Positions 1 through 11,900 of a stretch of DNA of 64,000 bases are shown here, piece by piece (position 1 is the first letter of the stretch; each line of letters opens with the position of its first letter). The DNA comes from Branchiostoma floridae (taxonomy: Eukaryota > Chordata > Leptocardii > Amphioxiformes > Branchiostomatidae), in contig NC_049997.1 of NCBI RefSeq assembly GCF_000003815.2, forward strand, positions 1,346,349 to 1,410,348, written 5' to 3'. The translations under genes and the position numbers were made by a program. The notes beneath the pieces are model-generated. The model did no database searches. It was not told where the DNA came from and saw only the letters and a program-made list of their open reading frames with translations.

Positions 1-490
1 GCGGGGCAGCGGCAGTTTGCCACCGGAATTCTTTTGGCAAAAATATTATTTTTAAGCCCATAAACTACAAAATATTTGGTTTATATATGTGGGGAACACA
101 TATGTACACATAATATATGAGTTCCTTGATGTTTAACCTGGTATTACGTGGTATTACTTGGTATTACTTGGTATTCCGTCTTTCAACCGTCGTTCATGAT
201 CCAGATTCCAGTCCTTCTTGGCAGCTATCGTAAAATCAAATTGGGGTCTGCATGGGGGGATCTGTAGAAGTGTTTATAAATCATGTTCCATATCTTTGAT
301 AAACTTTACAAAATTCGGTTGATTTTGTGCTAATGAAAGTGTCATCCAGTAGAAAAATCAGAGTTGCATCTGTAATTGAGTAGCCCCTCCCCTAGTTCTG
401 TTGAGTAGCAATTTGTGTACATGTAACACAGAACAACCTACAGAGGTTACATAAAGCCTGCACGGAAATTGTATAATTCTAGCATCTTAC

Positions 491-595
491 CTCGATTTTT
501 TCGGGCGCCTTGGCTGCTTGAGAGGCACACCTGACGTTTGTGCATGTTGTCGCAGCCCGCAGGACTTTCCCCGACCACTGGCCGACCCGAAGCAT
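491..595 (-). CDS. First coding exon of a mitochondrial-targeted protein (NDUFS1 candidate), truncated by the window edge
   Basis: An ATG at 595-593 opens 35 codons that end at a clean donor (GAG|GTAAGA) after base 491, in phase 0. The peptide begins MLRVGQWSGKVLRAATT and ends AAKAPEKIE. It is rich in Arg, Ala, Ser and Thr and has no acidic residue until the end, as in a mitochondrial presequence. The ending in IE at a phase-0 junction would suit NDUFS1, the 75-kDa iron-sulfur subunit of complex I, whose mature part starts with a similar Ile-Glu before its ferredoxin-like domain. That assignment is from memory and tentative. No second exon is recognisable in bases 1-490, so the rest lies outside the window. 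The gene is divergent from AKIP1 and shares its promoter region. Confidence 0.45.
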
Positions 596-640
596 CGTGA
601 AACCGTCCTGACTTCGTCACTCCATCAACCTTTCACAAAA

Positions 641-652
641 CAAAATGGCGGT
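641..652 (+). promoter_or_regulatory. YY1-like site in divergent promoter
   Basis: CAAAATGGCGGT matches the AANATGGCGG core bound by YY1. It lies 46 bases upstream of the minus-strand ATG at 595, a usual place for YY1 sites near the start sites of housekeeping and mitochondrial genes. This is a motif match only. Confidence 0.4.
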
Positions 653-824
653 CAGGACGTGATTGACCTCTGACCTAAATAATTTTTTTCTATTTACACA
701 AAAACTGTGCATAAAAGTATCAACAATTTTAAACAAATATCATTTTATGAGAATATTTCGCCAGAGATAGGAGACTTTGTGAGAATTTTGTATTTTTGTC
801 GGGAAAGTTTGTGAAAGATAACAT

Positions 825-836
825 TGCGCATGCGTA
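825..836. promoter_or_regulatory. NRF-1-like palindrome
   Basis: TGCGCATGCGTA is close to the NRF-1 consensus YGCGCAYGCGCR. It sits between the left-edge minus-strand exon and the candidate first AKIP1 exon at 993. NRF-1 controls many respiratory-chain genes, which fits the mitochondrial-looking neighbour. Motif evidence only. Confidence 0.4.
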
Positions 837-992
837 CCAGTCGCATTTTTGGCAGAACCCGGAAGCAGTTTGTTTGTGGCAACGCGCGTCTTTCGAGTCT
901 TTGCCTTCGACGATCATTTACAGCTCAAACTTCACACAAAATCACTCAAAAACGGGTTGTGAAGGGATTTGTACTTGAGAGAAAGGAAAACC

Positions 993-1194
993 ATGCCAAA
1001 TGAAAAGGTCAGTTTATCATTTTTTTGTTGGTGATGACAATTATGCGTTTTGTTTGTTTTGTATAATTTTGTCTGCCAGGTCTTGGACGTCAACTACCAG
1101 AGAAAGAAAACGAAGGACTTGGAGCAGCTAGTCTCCAAGCAGACGTGTCAACTGGGTGAAAAGAATAGGAGAATTTGGCCAAATAGGGACACAT
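993..1194 (+). other. Possible 5' exons upstream of AKIP1
   Basis: ATG at 993 begins MPNEK and meets a donor (AAG|GTCAGT) at 1008. An acceptor (CTGCCAG) at 1079 opens a compatible frame, VLDVNYQRKKTKDLEQLVSK, which stops at 1192-1194. A clean phase-compatible donor into the exon at 1396 was not found, so this may be a 5' UTR exon, an alternative start or a short unrelated ORF. Confidence 0.3.
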
Positions 1195-1395
1195 AAATAA
1201 GTTACCATGGGATTTCAGTCAGTCCTTTGCAGTCTGTTTGGGTTTATGGAAAACCCTAGGCTGTACACCAGGCCTGGGCACCTGGGCTGTCTATCACGTC
1301 AAGGGGGGTCTGCATGCCTAGTTACCCTTACTAGGGATAAAGGTGCACTAGGGTAACCAGTTTTATGGCAATAGTCTTATTTCCCCCACCTGCAG

Positions 1396-4300
1396 GTGCT
1401 GTGTTACCATCCTGAGGACCGATGGATGTCGTGTACGCTGTGTCGCACAGCGCGCCGTGGTGCCAGTACGCTGAACAGGGCACTACAGAGGAAGATTGAC
1501 TGGCCAAAGCCTAAAGCCCCAGCTGTAGGAAGTCCCATACAGGTACACATGGATGACTTCTTGTACACATGTAATGCAAATTCACCTTTATCCAGTCTCC
1601 CTCTCTATCCCTTGACCTTCTAGTGGGTCGTTGGGGCACCATGACAATTCGCTGCACCACCCTCCTCCATCTAGCTCTGTCTTCTGACACTCACATCGCT
1701 TCGGCTAGGGTAATTGGGTAGCCTATATCTGTTGCTTTTGAACCAGGGTATTTGGGGATATCACGTTGGTTTAAAATTGCAATGTTTTCAGTATATTGCA
1801 GTTTAAAAACTACCACTTGTCAGACTGGAAGATCATAATGTTCTCTGACTGCTTCTCAGACAACCTGGCAGTCAGAAAACATTGAATATGATCTTCCGTA
1901 CCATCGTTGGCTTGGACATCAGAAAATCCCATAGAATCAGAAATACTAGATAAGTACTTTAAATTTCTTTTATTGTTATATCTGACTAAGCAAAATACAA
2001 TGACAATGACAATGACAATGACAATGACAATGATCTTTATTTGCATGACCTTGCCCATATGGGCTAAATGCAGTAGTTACATAAAACTTTGCTGTAAAGA
2101 ATCTTTACAGTGGCAGTGGGAGAGACAGAACAACTAAGGCTATGCTACACTATAAGTACATCTATCGTTTACAAAATAGTCAAATATGTAATGCTATACT
2201 ATTCTACAATTTACATGTCTCTTTTCTCTTCTTGAAACAAGTGTATATGAATTCACAGAGTTTTTGCAGTACAATGTTGTCAGATGATTTCATTATGTAT
2301 ACAAAAAGCTCATCTTTTACTAACTGTTTAGCTCGTGTATCAAAATTCAGGGCATTAATAAAAGAATTACGTATATCACTATATAACTCACATTCCAATA
2401 CAAAATGAACTTCATTTTCAATATCTTTGGCGTTACAAAGTGTACAGATTCTATCACTCGGAGGAGTCCGGTTGTATCTTCCTACTTCTATTTGTAAAGG
2501 GTGATCACTAATTCTTAATTTAGCCATGGCTCGGCGATGGCTGAAATTATGTATATTTAGGTACTGTTCTCTTTCGTAGGTGTCTTTGAACTTCCTGTAC
2601 GTTCTTAGTTTGTTTCCTTGATTTTCCTTTTTTCCATTAGAGTTGAGTTCGGAATAGAAAGTCTGTAGAAATATGTCTTTCAATCTTTGTTTCACTTGCG
2701 ACTGAGCTGATGGTATATTATAGTCTTGGTTCAACAGTAGGTACCCATAACCAGACTCCTCGAGAATCTTACTTACATTTGAAAGCCAACATGGTACCTT
2801 ACGTCGGTGTAGATCTTGTTGTACAAGGAGTGCTTGATATTGTAAACTATTTGTTGGTACTTCTCTAGTTAACCTGCTATAATAAGAGTAGAGCCTGCTG
2901 CAAGCCTCGATCCGCAAAGGAAATTTAATACAAATTTAGGTTCAGAGAAAATTTCATAGGCAGGCAGGCAGGGTGAGAGATACGTTTACTTATTTTTTTC
3001 AAATGCTAAAAAAGTGTTCCCTGCAGTTTGATCACATCTGTTACACTATTATCCGATATATAAAATAGTATAGCATCTGACTGTTCGAAGAATTTAACTC
3101 CATGTTTGCGTTCAAGAAAAAGGAAAAGAAGACAGTTATACCAGAAATGATGCAAGTACAATTTCTAATCTAAATGGAATCTTTTCCAGGATCCTCTCCA
3201 CTTTACGACTATTGATGATGCCTTCTCCAGTGTGCTACAGTACATGACTACCACCACCAGGCAGTGTAGGGTAAGTACTACAGTACATGACTACCACTAC
3301 CAGACAGTGTAGGGTAAGTACTACAGTACATGACTTCCACCACCAGACAGTGTAGGGTAAGTACTACAGTACATGACTACCACCACCAGGCAGTGTAGGG
3401 TAAGTACTACAGTACATGACTACCACCACCAGACAGTGTAGGGTAAGTACTACAGTACATGACTACCACCACCAGGCAGTGTAGGGTAAGTACTACAGTA
3501 CATGACTACCACTACCAGACAGTGTAGGGTAAGTACTACAGTACATGACTTCCACCACCAGACAGTGTAGGGTAAGTACTACAGTACATGACTACCACCA
3601 CCAGGCAGTGTAGGGTAAGTACTACAGTACATGACTTCCACCACCAGACAGTGTAGGGTAAGTACTACAGTACATGACTACCACCACCAGGCAGTGTAGG
3701 GTAAGTACTACAGTACATGACTACCACCACCAGGCAGTGTAGGGTAAGTACTACAGTACATGATTACCACCACCAGACAGTGTAGGGTAAGTACTACAGT
3801 ACATGACTACCACCACCAGGCAGTGTAGGGTAAGTACTACAGTACATGACTACCACCACCAGGCAGTGTAGGGGAAGTACTACAGTACATGATTACCACC
3901 ACCAGACAGTGTAGGGTAAGTACTACAGTACATGACTTCCACCACCAGACAGTGTAGGGTAAGTACTACAGTACATGACTACCACCACCAGGCAGTGTAG
4001 GGTAAGTACTACAGTACATGACTACCACCACCAGGCAGTGTAGGGTAAGTACTACAGTACATGACTTCCACCACCAGACAGTGTAGGGTAAGTACTACAG
4101 TACATGACTACCACCACCAGGCAGTGTAGGGCAGTGTTTCCGCCAGACCTCAGCTGGGAGTCCGTCCACACTTGGGGCGCGAAAACCGCGAAAATTAAAT
4201 TTAATTAAAAAACCGCGAAAATTAATTTTAATTGTAAAACCGCGAAAATTCAATTCAATTGTAAAACTGCGAAAATTCAAGTTAACGGTTAACTGTCGCA

Positions 4301-6494
4301 AGAAAAAAAAAAAAACAACTAACGTCCGATAAAGTTCAGTGCCGTAACAACAAGGATGTTTTGATTTGTGCTGCGTACCGGTATGCCGCACCGAACAGGT
4401 ACTACTACTTTTAAAAAGTTCCAGAAACGGTTCTTGGACTTTCAAAAAAGAAATAACATTTGTATATATTGTATTTTATGTTGTGGTATACTTATAAATC
4501 ATCTAAAACCTTCCATAGATCGAGAAACTTGCGTTCAGAAATGACGAAAAACATCGTCTATCGGCGGCAATGTGCGTAATGGCTGCCAAAATCCCGCAAT
4601 CTCCCGTGGTGACTTCTCGCGAGATCTGGGAAAGCTAGCAACGTCATGGGAAACTAGCGCTGTGATTGGCCAGGATAAACAACAAGCTCTCGAGTGCCAT
4701 TTTAGAGCGTATTTATCCCGAAAATTTCTGCCGTTTTCGGAGATTTTGCGGGCTCAAAACTCATATCAAAAGGAACCAAAGTTGTACTTGATGTTTTTTA
4801 CGTCCAGCACCTCTCATGTGAACACTTTATTTTTCCGCTGTGTTGCCGATAACGAACTTGAACGAGGCCGGGGATTTCCCGTGCCGAGCACCCAGGCCGG
4901 TGGGCACATGTTTCTGATTGTGTTTTGTTTTGTTTACGATGATTGACGATGAAAACAGAGACTAAAGTTGTTAATCTAGACAAAGTTAGTGTGTTGTCTT
5001 ATTTCTCCCAATAACAAAGTACAGTTTGTAGTGTTATACTTATAGCGAGATCGACCTACCGCCAAGTTTTCGAAATGTGACAGGGCAAATTCGCGTAACT
5101 GAGACCTTGAAAAACGGGTTTTAATGAGATTATCTTATGCAAAAGGCCGTCGACACACATTGTCAACAACCATAACAATAGCAAAACAAACAGTGAGCGG
5201 CTTTCTGACTGTGGACGGCGTCCCCTAAGCCTCTAGCTTCAATACAAAACACAAAACTGCAGTTTACATTTATCGACTTTGTACAGATTTCTCGGCAAAA
5301 TGTGGGTCGCAATTTTTTTATGAGGACGGCCTCTGGTTGCGTTCAAGCCGTCCAAAACGAAATGAGACCGTCATTGGACGGGTGGACGCCCCTCTGGCGG
5401 AAACACTGCTGTACATCTAATGTCCAACACAAGAAATTGGACTTATCCAAATTTTCGACTGATCAACTCCAGTCTCAGGGATGGACAGTTCACTGCTTCT
5501 GTGATGTCACAGTCTATTCCTTGACAGAAAATGGAATCAATCAGTTGAAACTTGCGTAGGTCACATTTCTGGTGTTGGAAATAGCAGCATAAATTTTCAG
5601 GTTCAGAATGACTTCTACCAACGCAAATGAACTGTCAAGTCTTACATGACATCACTTTATTTACAGAGATACTATCACAGCTGCCCTCCTGTCTCGAAGA
5701 ACCCCGAGGACTGCCTCCACTGCAACAAGTTCCACACTCCACAGTACACAGAAGTACAGAGAGCTAACCCGGTCAGTGGCTGCTCTAGTGTTTGTCTTAG
5801 ATTTACAAAAAATGTCTTATTTGTTTGAAGCTTTTTTTTTTAGAAATTCAAATTTATTTTTTTATTTATGACTAAAAAATTGTCCTGCACTCCATGTCAT
5901 GAGGTGTCAGAAGAAAGACAACTTGTCTGATACAGATCATATCATTTAAAGTACCAATAAATACATGTACATTGTACATGTATATGCAAACAGTTGCCAT
6001 AATGCTAAATTATGAGTAAATAGCCCACTTTGTGATATTTGAATGATTTAGAGGTGATTTAGAGTAGTCTACATGCAAGTCTAGGACCAGTTTGCAACTT
6101 GATAAATTAAGAATGTAATTTGGCACAGGCAAACAGATAAGTACAATTTAGATAAAAATGTGATTTAGGTGTGCAGCCTAACAGGGGTTGACCCATTGGA
6201 CAGAGCCGCATGGAAGCGTGGTGTAAAGACTATCCGACTGCTGCCTACCCCTGGGTCAGGGATCCCAGCAGCAGTATAATTAAGCAATGGACAGTGAGTG
6301 AATGAGTGTATGGTTTGATTTTTGACACATTTTGTTTTACTTGTGTGCAGTTGAGCAGAGCAGAGGATGTCCATGTGGTGGTGGCGCCCGGTACGTACTC
6401 CGTGACGGCAGGTGAATGGGGAACACAGCGCCAGCAGACACACGTGGTACATGTAGATAAGGGACAGAGCGCTAACATCACCTTCACCATGTAG
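1396..6494 (+). CDS. AKIP1: A-kinase-interacting protein 1 homologue
   Basis: Four exons join in phase 0: 1396-1542, 3190-3270, 5667-5771 and 6351-6494 (TAG at 6492), about 158 residues. All have GT-AG borders. In vertebrates AKIP1 binds the PKA catalytic subunit and modulates PKA and NF-kB p65 signalling. The match to human AKIP1 rests on three blocks. An N-terminal basic helix ends in DW (TLNRALQRKIDW). The exon-2/3 junction reads FSSVLQYMTTTTRQC then RYYHS. The C-terminal beta-rich tail has APGTYSVTAG, THVVHVDKGQS and ends ITFTM. The true start is unresolved: the Met codon at 1426 in the first exon is usable, and small upstream exons at 993-1007 (MPNEK) and 1080-about 1150 are possible. 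An antisense LINE fragment and a minisatellite of the exon-2 donor lie in intron 2. Confidence 0.85.
1995..2935 (-). mobile_element. Non-LTR retrotransposon 3' end (reverse transcriptase C terminus) antisense in AKIP1 intron
   Basis: A 237-codon frame (2917-2204) encodes the far C-terminal region of a LINE ORF2. It has a helical stretch, then KLRISDHPLQIEVGRY, and a CTLC-x10-HFVLEC zinc-knuckle-like motif typical of many invertebrate non-LTR elements. Downstream is a 3' UTR ending in the microsatellite (TCATTG)n, seen on the plus strand as CAATGA repeats at about 1999-2033, typical of CR1/L2-type tails. The reading frame continues open upstream for some residues, so this is a 5'-truncated insertion. 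Only this last part is intact. Confidence 0.75.
3241..4130 (+). repeat. 43-bp minisatellite, 21 copies, made from the AKIP1 exon-2 3' end plus its 5' splice site
   Basis: The motif TACATGACTACC recurs exactly every 43 bases from 3241 to 4101 (21 starts). The first unit is genuine coding sequence (YMTTTTRQCR) followed by the splice donor AGG|GTAAGTA. Each later unit repeats those 30 exon bases and then GTAAGTACTACAG, so almost every copy carries a perfect-looking donor. Point variants (CTACC/CTTCC, GGCAG/GACAG) recur in mixed order. One copy, at about 3843-3885, has GGGGAAGT and so lost its donor GT. The last copy runs into an inverted-repeat element. Confidence 0.95.
4132..5411. mobile_element. 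Putative terminal-inverted-repeat element at the end of the minisatellite
   Basis: The left end reads CAGTGTTTCCGCCAGA and the right end (5396-5411) is its reverse complement, TCTGGCGGAAACACTG. Each arm continues imperfectly with GTCCACC-like bases. Inside are four roughly 30-bp direct repeats of an ACCGCGAAAATT-type motif (4187-4285) and a 124-codon frame (4572-4946) with no recognisable domain. Flanking duplication is unclear: only TGTA is shared. It is most likely a non-autonomous DNA transposon. Confidence 0.45.
6185..6285 (+). repeat. Dispersed repeat family, copy 1
   Basis: About 95 bases, from GGACAGAGCCGCATGGAAGC to GCAGCAGTATAATT, recur at 10272-10372 with roughly 90% identity by eye. 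The two copies lie in the last AKIP1 intron and in a C11orf16-region intron. The family is not identified. Confidence 0.6.
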
Positions 6495-7769
6495 TCTACT
6501 ATTATCATCTTCATTAACAACAGCATTCAGTTAATCATGCTAAATTTTAAATAGTGTAGTGGTGCTTTGCTATCATTTGCAATGTCTGAACAATGAAAAA
6601 TGATGAAATACCATTCAAAACTGACCAAAAAATCCTTCAAATTACATGTAATGTTAACAGAGTGCCAACTTTTAACTCTACATTGTCAAAATCGCACCCT
6701 GTAGGGACCAAGATCCCCCTTCCACACCAATCTCCTGATTGGTACCCAATATCCTCATCGCTACCATGCCATTCGCACTACACTAGAAATGATGTCCTGG
6801 CTAGAACCCTGATTTTTATTTTGGAAGGAAGTTTGTTTTATGCCTGCTGACAAGGTCTCATTATAAGATGGGAACAAAAGGTCCCATTCTTTTCATTTTA
6901 TTATAATATCAAAGTCATTAAAGAGTGCAATGAACAGCAATGCTTAGAATGTCATCACAAATGGCTTTGTGGATTCTTATCTGTGTGTATCAGAAATTGT
7001 AAGTCTTGGTTTTTAACAGTTAAAGACTGGAATGAGTTGGTATATTCTTAACGTTGTTGCTAGTGTTTGAGTTATCAGTTGTTCAAGTGTACCTGTACTG
7101 TAGGTTAGTGCAAGGACATTCATGTCAAATCTGTGTCTCACGAATCAGGCTCTGTTGATACTGTTATGTGGATGACATACTGTAAATTGTACAAAGTAGC
7201 TGCAGAATGAGAAGACTTTTGGTGTTAATTTTTTTAAAGTATTAAAAAATGGATATTAACTTAAGGAGTGCCAAAGTCAATTCAAAAGTAAACGTTTTCT
7301 TTGCTCGCATCAGTTTGAGAGCCCAGAGGATGTCATCCATGTGATTGAATCAACATGACCTTACTAACATTGCCTTGTTGTTGTCAATGCTAACTTCTGT
7401 ATTAAATACTGCATTTGTACATATCTGACATGCTTAATTGTGCAGCATTTTATTGTTGTTCTGTAACATAACCCTTCATTTATTATTCATATTGCTATTA
7501 CTGCATTATTTTACAATTATTTCGAAACACATTGTGCTAGCAAAGTGAAAGGTAGGAGTATAATGCTTAACTTAAACCTTAAAAGGCAAACTATTAAGGT
7601 CAGATTCTGCACACTTCACACTTGATTGTTATACAGTGCAAAACTGCCAGGGGGCACTCTTCCAACCACAAGACACACAACAGCAAGATGTACCAAAGTA
7701 CCACATCTTTAATTCAATTTCAGTCTGGTCAAAGAGTTAACTATTGGAATGGCAAAGCATGCTTACCGG
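6495..7769. other. AKIP1 3' flank, no gene seen
   Basis: AT-rich sequence between the convergent AKIP1 and C11orf16-like genes. It must hold the AKIP1 3' UTR. No convincing AATAAA close to the stop and no second ORF were found. Confidence 0.5.
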
Positions 7770-8190
7770 TAGCCTGGGTACCATCCGGATAGTAGTTCGC
7801 TCCTATGTTCGCTTCTGCTATCCGTCTGGAGACGTGCGCATTCAAACCGTCTGGTGCTAACGTCAGTTAATGAGCGAATCAAGGAATAGGTTCTAGAGCG
7901 CGCGTTCGATGACAACATGTCCTCCTGCAGACGGAGAGCTTGTCCGGTGTTGGAACGCCTGTTCGAACGATCGCTTGGAACCATTCCATAATTCGCTCAT
8001 ATGTGGGGACCAATCAGCGCCTGCGTCCAAAATTTGGACGATTCCAGACGTTTAGATGGTCCGCGTTCCCAGACGGAAACACAGAGAAGCGACTGTATAT
8101 AGTGTATAATGAATGTCAGAGCTAGAAGCGACTGTATATAGTAAATAATGAACGCCAGAGCGAACTACTTTCCGGATGGTACCCAGGCTA
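7770..8190. mobile_element. MITE of the TAGCCTG family with 9-bp target duplication
   Basis: The ends are 33-bp inverted repeats starting TAGCCTGGGTACCATCCGG, with one mismatch. The flanks are GCTTACCGG (7761-7769) and GCTTACTGG (8191-8199), a 9-bp target-site duplication with one mismatch. Inside, GAATG and AGAGCGAACT-type words recur, but there is no transposase. The 9-bp duplication points to a Mutator-like or similar superfamily. ORFs across this block are incidental. Confidence 0.75.
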
Positions 8191-8948
8191 GCTTACTGGT
8201 ACATTGCAGTAAGAAATACTAAACACCAGACAAGTACCCAGAAATATATGACATAAATCAGAATATGCATTGAAAAGTAAGAATGAAATACAAGGGCTCA
8301 AAATACATTTTGGGGAATAGGTCCACTAAAGTGCACATGCATCCAATATTTTGAGCCCTGAATACCATAATGATGGTTGTACAATCATGTGTTTTTTAAC
8401 TCTAAGGATTAAACAGTACCTGGTCCAGCAAATGACTGTTACTAAGACTGTAAATACAAAATAAAACATGGTGTGACACATCTACATGTACATGTATTAT
8501 CTCAAAATGTCATGCAAGCTGATACAAAATAAATGTTTTCCACATTTACAGCAATATAGAAATATGGTAATGTCATAACATGCATATTTAGCACCTGAGA
8601 TTACATTCACATAATCATTAATAAAATGATTATTTCACCTTAACACTGCATAGTAAACTGTCACTATCTCTTGTAGTCATAACTTTGGAGGTCTCAAAAT
8701 CTCACAATCTTCTTTCTTAGTCAGTTAATGAAACAAACACCACGAAGTGCATTTGTGTATAAAGTACACCCTCCATTGATTCTATGTTATATACATGAAC
8801 ATTTACATTTTAAAACCTAGTAGCTAGCCTTCCCAACTTGCTACATGGATTTCATGTATAAAGTAATCCCAGTAGTCAAGTATACTAAGATATGGTTATA
8901 TCTTCTCTAATGCACATATACAATTCTTGCATAGTTGACTATAGGTAG

Positions 8949-11900
8949 TTACGGTAGAACATGGGATCTGTACATTTGTAACTTTTGCTCGTCTACTGTT
9001 GCCTTTAAGTTTTTCTTGTCCTGAGCTGCCATCTCCTTTTTATGGAAGAACTCCCGCCGCTGGGATTCAGCTATTTTTCTCCGTGCGTCTCTGGTCTGAA
9101 GTTTTCCCTGTTCCACGTCATACTTTATTTCTGACTGCAGGTTGTGCATGGCGACGCGAGCCTCGTGGCCCTCCTGTCAGAAACAACAAGTCAGAGGGTC
9201 AACTTTGTATCAGAGCATTATGATATAAGACGCAATACACAATAAAACTGATCTGTATCTATACAGTCGGTATACCCTTCGGCGTAACACACCAGCTTCG
9301 CAGGCACGAAGCATGGCAGCAGCTGGTTATATTACACCGAACGACCCATCACACCTAACTTTTGCACATCTATCTGCAAGCGTTCTTTAAAACTATCCAC
9401 AGAAGATGACCCTACTGTACTCGGTGATAACATATTCCACTCTACAATAGTTCTGGGAAAATACAAATTTATGAACACATCAATCCTAGGTTGGCAACTC
9501 TGGTATTTGAAGGCATGACTGTTTCTTGTCCTTTTTTTAGCTGGTATTAGGTATCAGTCGGTACGTGATAAAATGTCTGACACACAAACCACTTTTTAAA
9601 AATTCTCCACTGTCTTCAATTTGTGTAGCTAAAAACCAGCAACTTACCCCTGTCTTTATTGAACTTTTTTTTGCTTTTCATACTGTAAGAAAGCACCTGT
9701 TCAAGGGAACTTGAGTGAACATGTACTTACTCTTCTTCTCCTGATGGTGTCTTCTTTCTCCTGCATTCTCTGCTGCTGCAGCACCTCATGTTGTACCTGC
9801 CTCTGCCTCAGTGCTGACACGCGGCCCTGGTCTCGCTGGAAGTGTCCATCCTCCCTGTTCCTCTCATGCTGCTGGATGGAGTTGGTTATGGACCGCTTGG
9901 CTTCGATAGTGTCCTGGACTTTCTTCTCATTGGACTCATGGCGATCAATGTCTTGTTTAATGAACTGCAGGGCCTGTTGTCTGTGGAAGAAGACAAATTG
10001 TATAAACACTACTGTAACAGACATTTGCAGTAGTTCTTTTCAATGTGACCTCTTCAGTGACATTTCCTACTGTTTTCAAGTGACATCCATTGGCAATTCT
10101 GTTTTCATTTTGGTAACACTAGCATCCCTGCTGTAGTTGTTTGTACAGAATCTGGCAGCTCTATGCTGTACCCTTTATCTTAAAGTTTGTCTTTCTTTGT
10201 ATTGATACCATTACCTTATTTGTTTTGAGAAAAACAATATGTTCTCTTCTGTGATCATGAAGTTGAAGCCCAGAGTTGGATCTACTGGACAGAGCTTCGT
10301 GGAAGCGCGGTGTGAAGACTATCCGACTGCTGCCTACCCGTGTCAGGTATCCCAGCAGCAGTATAATTGAAAATGGATACTACTACATGTACTACAGTAC
10401 TACTACTCTGTGGAGATACATGTTCATTGTAAGCATGATAATTTGCAAAACATTCCTTACCTTTTAGCAGCCTGGATGGCAGCTGCCTTCTCCTCTGCCT
10501 CACTCTTCTGCCTGTGTTCTGACTGTCTCCGCAGCATCTCCCTGCGCCGGCGGAAGTCTGACAGTGTGTTCTCTGCCTCCTCCTGACTCAGGATGTTCTG
10601 GTTACGTCCCACTGTCTCGTTCAGTGGATATCCTAACAACAAAAGTCAAAGTGTTGTTATAGCACTTGTTGCAACAATGTTCTGTAGGCAGCAAGATGGT
10701 TAGGGCCTGTAGTAAAAATGCATTTTTTCTGTTGAGATTTTGGCAATTCTTATATCCCAATTCACAAGTCATACTTTATCTAGGGCATAGCTAATACAAG
10801 AAGGCCATGGTCACACCCCGCTGGCTGGTTTTTGGCAGGGGTGTGACCATAGAACACAGACTGAGATTATCTGCATGCATCTCAAAGACAAAACAACAGA
10901 CAATAAATCATAAAATGGTAATTGTTACAAATCTGTCCATGACTGTTAATATTTCAAAGTCTGTACAGAAGAGTAGCTTATGCATTGCACAAATGTTTGG
11001 GGCAACTACACCTGGAAATGTTGTTTGTAACGGGAATGAGACTGTGTCTACAACATACCCTATTGGCTTATCATAACATTATGGTACCATTACTAATTTA
11101 AAATCACTCTAAATAAATGAAATCAAGTTTAATATGACATTCAAATTATATAATGATGACAGGAATACTTGAAAGGTTTGATCCTGGAATCATAACGGAA
11201 ATATTTGATCAATGTGATGGAATGCAAAGAATGTGAGTGATGATGAGATCTAGAATAACATATACGGACACATTCACTATCTGGTTTTCAGTCTAGTATG
11301 TGTTGTTCCCCGACAGGCGAGGGCTAGATGTGCTTGCATGTAGATATGGAGGGTTGATGGCAGCATACATATACACATAACGCAAGTTCCCATTTATCCG
11401 TGGGGTAACCTATATCCATTCATTTTACAAATAAGGTAATTGGGGATATCAAGTCGCGGGGGGGGGGGGTACAGACGATGGATTCAAACTGCAAAATTTT
11501 GAAAATATCGCAATTTGAAACCACCGACCGTCGACTTTATATCCCTTCATATTCTGCAATTGAAAACAACAGAAATAGGCTACCCCACGGATAAAGGTGA
11601 ACTAGCGTTACATATGCCTACAACACATACACATGCACAATTATACACCTCCTAAGACCACAATCAACAACAATAATGTACATTACAATGCATACAAGAC
11701 AGTTCAGGCCTTGCCTTTGCTATCATTCGGAGGACCGGCCCTTTGTTTTGGTGGTGGAGGTTTTGGTATGTGCAGTGGTACAACCTCCGAACTGGGAACA
11801 GAGTCCTGTACCGCTGTTTGTGCTGGTACCATGGTCAGATCTGAAGTTCCCGTGCTACTAGGGGTTAGTTTAGTGCCTGTAAGAAAATTCCTTCTGGTCA

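Noticed and set aside
3241-4130. 43-bp direct repeats as a CRISPR-like array
   Set aside because: The units are head-to-tail without unique spacers and derive from an exon/intron boundary in an animal genome; it is a minisatellite.
7763-8125. ORFs on both strands
   Set aside because: They lie inside the TAGCCTG-family MITE and match no family.
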